A stretch of DNA of 64,000 bases, from NCBI GenBank assembly GCA_964373065.1, contig CAYJSJ010000002.1, positions 1 to 64,000 on the forward strand, given 5' to 3'. The notes beneath the pieces are model-generated. The model was not told the DNA's origin. It worked only from the letters and a program-made list of their open reading frames with translations, and ran no database searches. Position numbers and translations under genes: made by a program. Below, piece after piece: positions 34,250-41,568 of this stretch. This DNA is from CAYJSJ01 sp964373065. Lineage in GTDB: Bacteria; Patescibacteriota; Gracilibacteria; Peribacterales; Peribacteraceae. Every line of letters begins with the position of its first letter. Position 1 is the first letter of the stretch.

Positions 34250-35035
34250 ATGCAAATCTATACAAAGAAATCTCTCATTGAAAAGCTGCTGGAGATTGTT
34301 AAAAAGGGATGGATCCCAAACAGTCGTCATGGAAATCACGGCGGCATTGGCAATACTCTCGAAGACCTTCTCGGCATCAAAGAAAATAATTTACCAATTC
34401 CGAATGCTGCCGAATGGGAACTAAAGGCACAATGTCTCAACTCCACTTCGCTCACAACGCTTTTTCATACTGAACCATCACCGCGTGCTATACGCTTTGT
34501 TCCACAGGTACTCTTGCCAAAGTACGGCTGGGCGCATCAAGAGGATGGCAAAAAATACGCAAAAGGTGAAATGAGCTTCCGGCAAACAATACATGGAAAA
34601 TCGCGAAGTGATCGTGGCTTCAAAGTAATGATTGATCGAAAATCACAGAAGATTTTGATTTCCTTTGATGCGCAAAGTGTTGACCCACGGCACAAGGATT
34701 GGATCAAATCTGTAAAAAAACGTGTTGGCCTTGATGAACTCAGCCCACAACCATATTGGGGGTTTGACGACTTGGAACATAAGGCCGGCACAAAGCTACT
34801 CAATACCTTTTACGTTCAGGCAGAAGTTAAAATCAAGAATAAGAAAGAATACTATCACTATGTAAAAGTAATGATGCTTCAAAATTTTAGTTTCGAAGGA
34901 TTTCTGAAAGCATTAGAGGAAGGGAAAATCCTCGTGGACTTTGACGCTCGTACTGGACACAATCACGGCACAAAATTCCGCATGAGACAGGAATGCTTGC
35001 CGATGTTGTATGAAAATAAGCGAATTATCCTCTAA
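34250..35035 (+). CDS. MvaI/BcnI-family type II restriction endonuclease
   Basis: 261 aa monomeric restriction enzyme family (MvaI cuts CCWGG, BcnI CCSGG). Seen: the N-terminal GNHGGIGNTLEDLLGIKENNLPIPN block, the nuclease core EWELKAQ (E-x-K pattern), and TSLTTLFHTEPSPRAIRF. Length and order fit the family. The start is four bases after the methyltransferase stop, so the pair is coexpressed. Recognition is likely a CC(N)GG-type site (inference from family). Confidence 0.9.
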   Translation: MQIYTKKSLIEKLLEIVKKGWIPNSRHGNHGGIGNTLEDLLGIKENNLPIPNAAEWELKAQCLNSTSLTTLFHTEPSPRAIRFVPQVLLPKYGWAHQEDGKKYAKGEMSFRQTIHGKSRSDRGFKVMIDRKSQKILISFDAQSVDPRHKDWIKSVKKRVGLDELSPQPYWGFDDLEHKAGTKLLNTFYVQAEVKIKNKKEYYHYVKVMMLQNFSFEGFLKALEEGKILVDFDARTGHNHGTKFRMRQECLPMLYENKRIIL

Positions 35036-35038
35036 AGT

Positions 35039-35140
35039 ATGGCACTAAACACTTCAGGAACTTTCTATAATAAGTTGAGCGGAAAGCGTGAAGATTCTGC
35101 TGATTTAAAATCATGTATCGAAAAAACGGTTACTAAATAA
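35039..35140 (+). CDS. possible 33-residue fragment next to the IS element
   Basis: ATG 35039 to TAA 35140, MALNTSGTFYNKLSGKRE at the start. It looks like the beginning of a longer protein cut short just before the left end of the IS200-type element. No family can be assigned. Confidence 0.3.
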   Translation: MALNTSGTFYNKLSGKREDSADLKSCIEKTVTK

Positions 35141-35151
35141 GAATCACTAAA

Positions 35152-35780
35152 CCACCGGCTCTGCCGGTGAGACTTTCGTGTGTTCTACCATTCCGGCATT
35201 GATTTACGATGAACGCGGAGAAGCCCCTGGAAGAGCGTTTCCCCACGTTCATCATGCGATCTTTACAATCACAGAGTCACGCAGTCTGGGACTGCAAATA
35301 CCATGTTGTCATTGTACCCAAATACCGCAAGAAAGTTCTCTATGGAAATGTCCGGGTGCAGATCGGAAAGATACTCAGAGAACTCGCGAAACAGAAGGAA
35401 TGCGAAATCCTCGAAGGAGGTGCTCCACCCGACCACATGCACTTCGTTATTTCCATTCCTCCCAAATACTCCGTTGCCTACATGATGGGATTCCTGAAAG
35501 GGAAATCAGCCATCAAAGCTCATAACACGTTCTGCAAAAAACACAGAGTGATCGCACAAAAATCGCTCTGGGCACGTGGTTACTTCGTTTCAACCGTTGG
35601 CATCGACGAAGACACCATCAGAGCATACGTGAAGAATCAGATAGAAGAGGATCGATCGGAAGACCGCAATCCCAAGCTCGATCTCAGTCGGGACGAATAA
35701 GAACAGCCGGTGGCTTTGATTCACTTTAGCAAGCCCCTTCTAGGGGCTCTCCTCAAGCCACCGGTTCTACCGGTGGTTAC
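35152..35780 (+). mobile_element. IS200-type insertion element with hairpin ends
   Basis: Encodes a single Y1 transposase. The left-end hairpin is CACCGGC-TCT-GCCGGTG (35153-35169) and the right-end hairpin is CCACCGGT-TCT-ACCGGTGG (35758-35776), both with TCT loops, as expected for IS200/IS605 subterminal palindromes. A third hairpin AGCCCC-TTCTA-GGGGCT lies at 35732-35748. No TnpB is present. Exact cleavage sites are not determined. Confidence 0.75.
35254..35700 (+). CDS. tnpA: IS200/IS605-family Y1 transposase
   Basis: 148 aa. HUH motif PPDHMHFVISIP and the catalytic tyrosine helix DTIRAYVKNQ are present, with the N-terminal AVWDCKYHVVIVPKYRKKVL. ATG 35254 gives the usual start just before SHAVWDCKYH; the ATG at 35209 would add 15 residues. 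The gene looks intact, so the element may be active or recently active. Confidence 0.92.
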   Translation: MRSLQSQSHAVWDCKYHVVIVPKYRKKVLYGNVRVQIGKILRELAKQKECEILEGGAPPDHMHFVISIPPKYSVAYMMGFLKGKSAIKAHNTFCKKHRVIAQKSLWARGYFVSTVGIDEDTIRAYVKNQIEEDRSEDRNPKLDLSRDE

Positions 35781-36187
35781 TGACCAATCCCCCTCGCAAA
35801 CGAGCTGCTTCTCTGACGAGTTCATTCCGGTACTTTCCGCCTCCAACTTTTACATCTCGTACGATCTGGCTAGCAATCACTATATTCGAATTTTGAGATG
35901 ACTCTGGCATAGGAAAAATTATGCTATTGAAATGATGTACAATGTCAATAGCATAGCATCGTAAGGGGGCATTTTCTCGTGTCTGGACGCTTCCAAAGCC
36001 CTGAACTCAAACAAGTACAGAGGCCGTAGGTCAACTGTCTGCCGTTGTCGAACGCCTGACCATGCTCAAGCATCCCGCTACCATGGACACCATCGGAGAA
36101 TGGCGCAGCAAGCGTGATGAGAAGACGATCGAAGAAGCGAGGAAGAGGCTGGGTGGTATGAATGTTTCTTATCAAGGACATCCGTAC
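35777..36187. other. degenerate region after the IS element, with an 11-bp inverted repeat
   Basis: No intact gene. TATGCTATTGA (35920-35930) is perfectly complementary to TCAATAGCATA (35945-35955). A GTG frame at 35979 with an AAGGGGG ahead of it reads SGRFQSPELKQVQ and then stops; the neighbouring frame continues with EAVGQLSAVVERLTMLKH and ARKRLGG. This may be a frameshifted small gene, but I cannot name it. Confidence 0.4.
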
Positions 36188-36481
36188 CTACCCCGCTTTC
36201 CACACACACGGCTCTTTGCATTTGCTGCAGTATTGTTCACCGTTATCGTGTGCCGCCCCCGCCGCGCACTTTGCGCCACAGCAATCTGAGCGGATTTTTT
36301 TCTGAAGAGTACCGGGAATCTGCCTTCTCACACTCACGGAGAGGTGCTTGGGGCAGTACTGTTTTCCGTGAGACTTTTTACCGCAGCCTTTCGTATTGCA
36401 GATGTCGCGTTGAGTTTGGCGAATGGCGGGAGAGGGGAGAAAGCACGCAACGTGCGCGAAAGCATAGTAGAGGCTTTTCAC
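36188..36481 (-). CDS. small zinc-ribbon-like protein, 97 aa
   Basis: Cysteine pairs are regularly placed: CNTKGCGKK-(5)-CPKH in the middle and CCGAKC-(11)-CSKCKEPC near the C-terminus, which look like two zinc-binding knuckles. Starts at a GTG. No further family identified. The paired Cys make this strand much more convincing than the overlapping plus-strand frame. Confidence 0.55.
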   Translation of the reverse strand: MKSLYYAFAHVACFLPSPAIRQTQRDICNTKGCGKKSHGKQYCPKHLSVSVRRQIPGTLQKKIRSDCCGAKCAAGAAHDNGEQYCSKCKEPCVWKAG

Positions 36482-36571
36482 CGTTTTGCCAAGAAGAACG
36501 TACAGATAGTGCTCTACGATCGCAGGTTAAAAACAGGGTAATAGAGCTGCAGGTTGTGCGTCAGTGGGTCG

Positions 36572-37318
36572 CTAGAGACTGTAGAGCAACGATGCGCCTG
36601 CGATAATGCAGGCCAGTTGCAGCAATGAATATGTTGCGCGTGTTTCTTTATGCAGTGCGGGAATAAGATCTGCACCGGCAATATAGAGAAAATTTCCCGC
36701 GGTCAGCGGTAGCAATACCTCTTCTATGTTGTCCACGTGTCCTCGAAGAAAGAGCACGATCGCCACTCCGGCAAATGCGGTGAGCGCGGAGAGAAAGTTC
36801 ACAACGAGTGCTTGTACTCTGGAATAGCCGCTATGCAGCAGTATGGAAAAGTCGCCGATCTCCTGCGGAATTTCATGGAGTATCACGGTAAGCGTTACGG
36901 CAATTCCAAGCTGCATATCGGCAAGATACGCAACGGCGATCAGCATGCCATCGAGCACATTGTGCGCTGCGTCGCCGAATAAAATCATATTCCCAACGGG
37001 GTGGATGTGCTGCGAACATTCCAATGAATGGCAGTGATGCCAGTGAATAAACTTCTCTATGACGAAGGAAAAGAGAATGCCTACAAACACCATCATCAGG
37101 GACGTGGAAAGATTCTTCGTTTCTTCAATCACTTCCGGTAGTAAATGCATAAAAACATTGCCGAAGAGCGCTCCCGTTGCGAAGCTGACGAGGTACTGGA
37201 GAATCTTCTGTACGATGTCATCGCGGATGGAGAGCAGGAAGATGCCGACGAATGAAATAAGGCTTACCCCCAAGACACTCAGGAAGATCCATGGAAGGAC
37301 TGCGATATTCGTCATCAT
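36572..37318 (-). CDS. ZIP-family metal transporter
   Basis: 248 aa with about eight membrane helices. The ZIP signature helices are intact: DAAHNVLDGMLIAVAY (helix 4) and TVILHEIPQEIGDFSILLHSG (helix 5), whose His, Asn, Asp and Glu bind the metal. A His-rich loop (HWHHCHSLECSQHIH) precedes helix 4. Likely imports Zn2+ or another divalent cation. Confidence 0.93.
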   Translation of the reverse strand: MMTNIAVLPWIFLSVLGVSLISFVGIFLLSIRDDIVQKILQYLVSFATGALFGNVFMHLLPEVIEETKNLSTSLMMVFVGILFSFVIEKFIHWHHCHSLECSQHIHPVGNMILFGDAAHNVLDGMLIAVAYLADMQLGIAVTLTVILHEIPQEIGDFSILLHSGYSRVQALVVNFLSALTAFAGVAIVLFLRGHVDNIEEVLLPLTAGNFLYIAGADLIPALHKETRATYSLLQLACIIAGASLLYSL

Positions 37319-37418
37319 GGTTTTTTGCTCAGGGAAGTCGTAGCGGGCAGTATACCCCTGCTCGGCAGCCGGTCAAAGAGATCACATGTTTTTTCAGCAG
37401 CATTCTTTTATATTTTGG

Positions 37419-37424
37419 TACATT
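37419..37424 (+). promoter_or_regulatory. extended -10 box (TGGTACATT), leaderless spacing
   Basis: TACATT with an upstream TGG, then six bases to the ATG at 37431. Confidence 0.5.
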
Positions 37425-37430
37425 ATCCCC

Positions 37431-37967
37431 ATGCAACCCGTCGATATCCTTCTTCTCTTCCTTATTTTGTGGGTGGTTGCCATCGTTCTGATGGTGTTCA
37501 CATCCGTGTTTCTGCGTGCTCCGTATGTTCCGACCCCCGTAAAGGTGGCAAAGCAGATGGTGCATTTTGCGGGGTTACAGGGGAAGGAGACGGTCTACGA
37601 CTTGGGTGCCGGTGATGCGCGGCTTCTCATAGAGACAAAGCGGATGCATCCGCAGACTGTTGCAAAGGGGTTTGAGTTGTCGCCGCCCGTGTATCTGGCG
37701 GGGCTCTTTCGCATCTGGATGTCCGGGACATCCGTATCCCTCCGTATGCGAAACTTTTTTTCGCAGGATGTTTCCGATGCAGATTGTATTTACTTGTATC
37801 TCATGCCCGGAGCTATGAAGCGGCTGCAAGAGAAGTTTGAACATGAACTGAAGCGAGGGACGAAGATCGTGTCGCATGCGTTCACGTTTCCCGATCGCAC
37901 GCCGCTGAAGACTATGCCAGTGCCGTGGCTGAAGGGAGAGAAGAAGATCTACCTGTATGAATGGTGA
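37431..37967 (+). CDS. membrane-anchored SAM-dependent methyltransferase-like protein
   Basis: 178 aa. One N-terminal membrane helix (VDILLLFLILWVVAIVLMVF), then a short Rossmann methyltransferase domain with the glycine motif VYDLGAGDARLLIE and the partner segment DADCIYLYLMP, as in the Dot1-like small methyltransferases common in CPR. The substrate is unknown. Its 3' end overlaps the convergent comEC end by 19 bases. Confidence 0.75.
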   Translation: MQPVDILLLFLILWVVAIVLMVFTSVFLRAPYVPTPVKVAKQMVHFAGLQGKETVYDLGAGDARLLIETKRMHPQTVAKGFELSPPVYLAGLFRIWMSGTSVSLRMRNFFSQDVSDADCIYLYLMPGAMKRLQEKFEHELKRGTKIVSHAFTFPDRTPLKTMPVPWLKGEKKIYLYEW

Positions 37968-39478
37968 TTCTGACGCATATGTATCGTTTTTACTTCTACG
38001 TTAGCTGGCGGTTTCAACCGCCGGTGAGCAAGGATTCCCGTGAGAATGCCGTAGTACGAAAGGAGCATGCCGGGATGTAGAGCAATATTGACCGATGCCA
38101 GAGGGATTGCCGCTGAAAACTCAGCAACACGTATGATCCATTCCAGACATGCCCATCCGAGGTACGCAACCATCTGCCCGAGGGGAAGAGAGATGTAACT
38201 GAGCAATGTTCCGAAACTGCCGAAGATCATGGCAAGCGGAATGAGCGGTGCAACGAGGAGGTTTGCCACGGGAGCGATGAGTGAAACCCTACCGAAGAGC
38301 ATGGCGACAAGCGGCACAGCAGCGATCTGTGCTGCGACCGTCATCTGCAACGATTCGCGTATGGCAAATGTCTCGGGTACGCGACGAAAGAGGGGGCCAA
38401 GCAGTGGAGAAAGTTCCATGAGCCCAATGACTGCAAGGAAGGAGAGCTGGAATCCCGCGTCGTACCAGAGAATTTTCGGATTCCATACGACCATGAAAAA
38501 TGCTGCCCACAGCAGCGAGAGGCGTGCAGTGCCGATGCGATTCATTTGAAGGGCAAGCAGCCCCAGTATTCCCATGATCGCCGCTCGAACCACGGCGGCA
38601 CCAGCGCCGACAAAGAGCGTAAAGAGTACTATGGCGCCCACAGCCGGATAGAACCGGATGCGGGGCGGAAGCCAGAAGAGCAGGCTCCCGATAAACACGA
38701 TGACGATGGTGATATTGTAACCCGAGATTGCAACGATGTGCGTGAGTCCCGTTATATTGAAGATCGTCGTCAGATTCTCCGGTATTCCTCTGCGTGTACC
38801 GGTAAGCAGCCCCGCCATAAACGAAGCGTGCGGTTCGGGGAAGAGACGGTTGAGCCGGTGTTCGAAACGGGTTTTGAGAGTATAGAGCGTGGAGATGGGG
38901 TTGGGGATGGGGATAGGGTTGGGGTTAGGGATAGGGATAGGAGTGATGGTGCCCCTATACATGACGGCATAGATGTCGTAGCGGCTTAGGTATCTGTCGT
39001 AGCGGAATGTTTCGATGGCGCTCGGGCGTTCGAGTTTGCCCAGTACCCTCACCGTGTCTCCGTAGAAAAATTCCGGCCACAGCCGGTGGTCTGTGACGAG
39101 AACCTTTCCAAGGAGTGGTGTGATGGTTGTTCCGGAGCCGTCTACCAGTGACGATACGGCGATCGTATATTTGGTCTGCAGCGGGCGGCGGTCGGGTTCG
39201 TCTGCCACGATTCCTTCGATGGTAACGGTGTTTCCCCGTGCATAAAAATCGACAGTGTTCGGAGTCTCTCTATGCGTAGTGCGCGCGACTGCAACAAAGG
39301 CGGTAAGCATTCCGGCAAGCACCGCCGCAGCTGCAAATTTTTTTCGCATACTAAGCACGGTTGCAAGTCCGCAGAGTCCGATGAGTATCCAAAACGGATA
39401 GGAGCGTTCCTGCCACCACTGCAGGAGGAAGATGCTTATCAAACATGATCCGAGGAAGCTGTACGCGATTATCGCCAT
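37949..39478 (-). CDS. comEC: ComEC/Rec2-type DNA uptake channel, without metallo-hydrolase domain
   Basis: 509 aa. N-terminal DUF4131 OB-like region (about residues 55-175, FYARGNTVTIEGIVADEPDR) and the competence membrane domain (about 215-480, TGLTHIVAISGYNITI, AVVRAAIMGILGLLALQMNR). The C-terminal metallo-beta-lactamase domain of long ComEC is absent. ComEC carries single-stranded DNA across the membrane. A proline-asparagine run (PIPIPNPNPIPIPNP) is written by a GGGGTTA/GGGATA microrepeat, and the last residues by a palindromic repeat. It overlaps rsmA by 10 bases and is probably cotranscribed with it. Confidence 0.88.
   Translation of the reverse strand: MAIIAYSFLGSCLISIFLLQWWQERSYPFWILIGLCGLATVLSMRKKFAAAAVLAGMLTAFVAVARTTHRETPNTVDFYARGNTVTIEGIVADEPDRRPLQTKYTIAVSSLVDGSGTTITPLLGKVLVTDHRLWPEFFYGDTVRVLGKLERPSAIETFRYDRYLSRYDIYAVMYRGTITPIPIPNPNPIPIPNPISTLYTLKTRFEHRLNRLFPEPHASFMAGLLTGTRRGIPENLTTIFNITGLTHIVAISGYNITIVIVFIGSLLFWLPPRIRFYPAVGAIVLFTLFVGAGAAVVRAAIMGILGLLALQMNRIGTARLSLLWAAFFMVVWNPKILWYDAGFQLSFLAVIGLMELSPLLGPLFRRVPETFAIRESLQMTVAAQIAAVPLVAMLFGRVSLIAPVANLLVAPLIPLAMIFGSFGTLLSYISLPLGQMVAYLGWACLEWIIRVAEFSAAIPLASVNIALHPGMLLSYYGILTGILAHRRLKPPANVEVKTIHMRQNHHSYR
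37998..38027. repeat. 30-bp palindrome, second copy, inside comEC 3' end
   Basis: GTTAGCTGGCGGTTT / AACCGCCGGTGAGC. It aligns base for base with the palindrome at 28740-28769 and supplies codons near the end of comEC (read as HRRLKPPANVE). Confidence 0.7.
38890..38945. repeat. G-rich microrepeat inside comEC
   Basis: Runs of GGGGTTG, GGGGATA and GGGTTA repeat about eight times on the plus strand (the template strand of comEC). This has strong G-quadruplex potential and encodes the Pro/Asn/Ile run of ComEC. Confidence 0.85.
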
Positions 39479-40314
39479 GGCATCTCAGCCTGCATCGCTA
39501 CATTTGCTATCGCTATCCACTCGGCGATCGAAAGTGTCTGCGGTCTTCGTTTTTCGTCTATTCCTGCAGAAGAAAGCAGTTCCAAGCCTCCACGGAACGT
39601 AGAGAAACTATTGCGGAGCATTTTTCGTTTCATGGAGAAGGCGATTTTCGTCAGTTTCATGATCTGCCGCAGCGTTGCTGCATCGGCGAGAGGTTTTTCG
39701 AAGCAATTGATGTGAATAACTGCGGAATCCACCTTCGGGGGAGGGAGGAATGCGTTAGACGGTACGTTGATTACTTTTTTGGGTGCGCCAAAGAGTCCGA
39801 CGATGATCGTGAGCATGCTGGTATTTTTTACATCGCAGATCCTGTCCGCCACTTCTCGTTGCATGAGGAGCGTCATACGCTTCGGCGGTGTCTCGGATTC
39901 CAGGAAGACGTGCCTGAGCAGTGGCGACGTGATGTGGTAGGGGATGTTGGCGACAATTGTGTAATTGCCCTTCGGCATGGGGACATGGAGGGCATTCTGA
40001 TGGATAGTTTGTAGCTTAGAGCTTGTAGCTGGTAGTTGTGTGCGTACATATTCTTCAAGCAGGGGAATCATGCGTTCATCCAGCTCGATAGCGGTGACTT
40101 TGGAGGCGTGTTTCAGAAGTTCCTTTGTCAGGATGCCGATACCAGGACCGATCTCTACGATGTGATCTTTTGGGTGGATCTGGGCAACTTCAACGATTTT
40201 GTCGAGCACGTGCTGGTCGATCAAAAAGTGTTGCCCAAGGTCGGTATTGAGCCGTACGTGGTGCTCTTTGCAGAAGTGCCGGATTTTTTCGCTGAGGTTC
40301 TTTATCTTCATCAT
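39469..40314 (-). CDS. rsmA: 16S rRNA dimethyladenosine transferase (KsgA)
   Basis: 281 aa; dimethylates the two adjacent adenines near the 3' end of 16S rRNA. Motifs: GQHFLIDQHVLDKIV, HIVEIGPGIGILTKELL, VTAIELDERM and the catalytic NIPYHITSPLLRH. A short insertion (TQLPATSSKLQT) near residue 92 is written in a GTAGCTT/GTAGCTG microrepeat. The ATG at 40314 shares its position with the -35 box of the divergent DAHP synthase promoter. Confidence 0.94.
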   Translation of the reverse strand: MMKIKNLSEKIRHFCKEHHVRLNTDLGQHFLIDQHVLDKIVEVAQIHPKDHIVEIGPGIGILTKELLKHASKVTAIELDERMIPLLEEYVRTQLPATSSKLQTIHQNALHVPMPKGNYTIVANIPYHITSPLLRHVFLESETPPKRMTLLMQREVADRICDVKNTSMLTIIVGLFGAPKKVINVPSNAFLPPPKVDSAVIHINCFEKPLADAATLRQIMKLTKIAFSMKRKMLRNSFSTFRGGLELLSSAGIDEKRRPQTLSIAEWIAIANVAMQAEMPWR

Positions 40315-40341
40315 TGACGATCGATATTCTACCAGTAGAAT
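40314..40341 (+). promoter_or_regulatory. promoter of the DAHP synthase leader
   Basis: TTGACG (40314-40319), 16-base spacer, TAGAAT (40336-40341). Start of transcription would fall near 40348, five bases before the leader-peptide ATG. Confidence 0.7.
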
Positions 40342-40343
40342 AT
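40324..40343. promoter_or_regulatory. 20-bp perfect palindrome over both -10 regions
   Basis: ATATTCTAC-CA-GTAGAATAT has nine-base perfect arms. It contains TAGAAT on each strand, so it overlaps the -10 boxes of the divergent leader/aro and rsmA promoters. It may be an operator or just two mirrored -10 boxes. Confidence 0.5.
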
Positions 40344-40347
40344 GTGC

Positions 40348-40500
40348 TGTATATGATTGCTCGGATGTTTGTATTCGGCTTCTGGTATCTCCTCTTTACT
40401 GCGGGGAAGGAGCCGTTGCGTCTGAGGTAAAGCACTCTTCAAGCAAATCGCAAGGCACCTTCTCCACGAGGCACCTTTTTTTCTATTTCCCCTTTCTATC
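40348..40500 (+). promoter_or_regulatory. candidate aromatic amino-acid attenuator
   Basis: A 150-base leader between promoter and DAHP synthase. It encodes an aromatic-rich peptide (40353-40430). The segment 40403-40420 (GGGGAAGGAGCCGTTGCG) can pair over almost its whole length with 40449-40465. AGGCACCT occurs twice (40453-40460 and 40469-40476); the second copy runs into T7 (40476-40482) and can compete for the same AAGGAGCC arm. Ribosome stalling at Phe/Trp/Tyr codons would decide which pairing forms. The terminator hairpin itself is not of the compact classical kind, so the mechanism is inferred. Confidence 0.6.
40353..40430 (+). CDS. leader peptide rich in Phe, Trp and Tyr (25 aa)
   Basis: ATG 40353 to TAA 40428-40430. 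Residues 5-15 read MFVFGFWYLLF: four Phe, one Trp and one Tyr within ten codons. It starts about five bases after the predicted transcription start and ends inside the stem-forming region, as classical attenuator leader peptides do. Its position directly ahead of the enzyme opening aromatic amino-acid synthesis is the main argument. Confidence 0.65.
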   Translation: MIARMFVFGFWYLLFTAGKEPLRLR

Positions 40501-41514
40501 ATGGCATTCACGTACATTTCCGACTTACCCGCTTCCAGCAAAATCTCAGAGTTGTATCCCGTTACTCCGGAGCACAAAATTGATGAACGCCGAGCTCAGA
40601 TTTGCAGTATTCTGAGTGGCAATGATGAACGATTACTGCTTATCACTGGCTTATGTTCAGCCTTCCCCTTCGATACTGTTTTGCAGTATGCAGACCAGCT
40701 TTCGCGGTTACAGGAAGAAGTGGGCAAAAAATTGTGTATAGTATTACGTACATTCATTCAGAAGCCGCGAACGACCGTGGGTTGGCCTGGGCCGCTCAAT
40801 CAACCCGATCCTCTTTGTGCACCGGATATTGTGAAAGGGATCCACAGTTGCCGCGCGATGATGCATGTTGTCGGTAAACAACTGCCTCTCGCCGATGAAA
40901 TGCTTTTCACGCATAACGAGGATTATTTTGGGGCTCTCCTCAGCTTCACAACTCTTGGTGCGCGTAGTGCGGAAGATATGGAGCATCGATATATTGCTTC
41001 AGGAATAGATATGGCAGTGGGAGTAAAAAATCCTACCAGCGGTGATATTGAAGTAGGGGTGAACGGTGTTGAAGCAGTGCAAGCTCCCCATGAATTTGCA
41101 CATCATGGACAGCACGTGCGTTCCAGTGGCAATTCCTATGCGCATCTTATTCTTCGTGGGGGTAAAAAAGATTCCAATTATGGTCCACGATCCATAGCAG
41201 AAGCTCATACATTGTTACATGAAAGAAAAGTGCGGAACCCGTCTATTCTTGTTGATGCAAGCCATGATAATTCTCGTCATGGTTTCGTAAAGGATCCGCT
41301 GCTTCAGGAACATGTAATAAGGGATGTTCTCTTTGGGATTACTTCGCGTCGAGAGGAGTATTCCTTTGTTAGAGGTTTTATGATGGAGAGCAATATGAAG
41401 GGGGGATCTCAAAAAATCAGCCCAACGATGGATCCTCATATCTCCATTACTGATCCGTGCCTAAGTTGGCAGGATACTGAGCGGATTATCCGTAATATCG
41501 CCGATCAGTTATAG
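40501..41514 (+). CDS. aroG: DAHP synthase (class I, AroF/G/H type)
   Basis: Condenses PEP and erythrose-4-phosphate, the first step of the shikimate pathway. 337 aa. Motifs match AroG: LRTFIQKPRTTVGWPG (PEP-binding), TTLGARSAEDMEHRYIASG, GVKNPTSGDIEVGVNGV, SYAHLILRGGKKDSNYG, ILVDASHDNSRH (metal), and the end SITDPCLSWQDTERIIRNIAD. No other shikimate gene lies in the window. The ATG follows a pyrimidine tract (CCCCTTTCTATC). The symbol reflects sequence type; which aromatic acid inhibits it is not readable. Confidence 0.92.
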   Translation: MAFTYISDLPASSKISELYPVTPEHKIDERRAQICSILSGNDERLLLITGLCSAFPFDTVLQYADQLSRLQEEVGKKLCIVLRTFIQKPRTTVGWPGPLNQPDPLCAPDIVKGIHSCRAMMHVVGKQLPLADEMLFTHNEDYFGALLSFTTLGARSAEDMEHRYIASGIDMAVGVKNPTSGDIEVGVNGVEAVQAPHEFAHHGQHVRSSGNSYAHLILRGGKKDSNYGPRSIAEAHTLLHERKVRNPSILVDASHDNSRHGFVKDPLLQEHVIRDVLFGITSRREEYSFVRGFMMESNMKGGSQKISPTMDPHISITDPCLSWQDTERIIRNIADQL

Positions 41515-41568
41515 TTTTCTTGCAAAAATAATGAACAAGAAGCAGCCCCTTGGTTAGTATCACTTGCT

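Noticed and set aside
36062..36289. Plus-strand frame starting MLKHPATMDTIGEW
   Set aside because: It overlaps the more convincing Cys-paired minus-strand protein; its second half is low-complexity antisense. Its first half may be part of a decayed gene and is noted under the degenerate region.
40430..40482. T-box or known riboswitch before the DAHP synthase
   Set aside because: No AGGGTGGNACCGCG-type T-box sequence; the leader peptide explains the region better.
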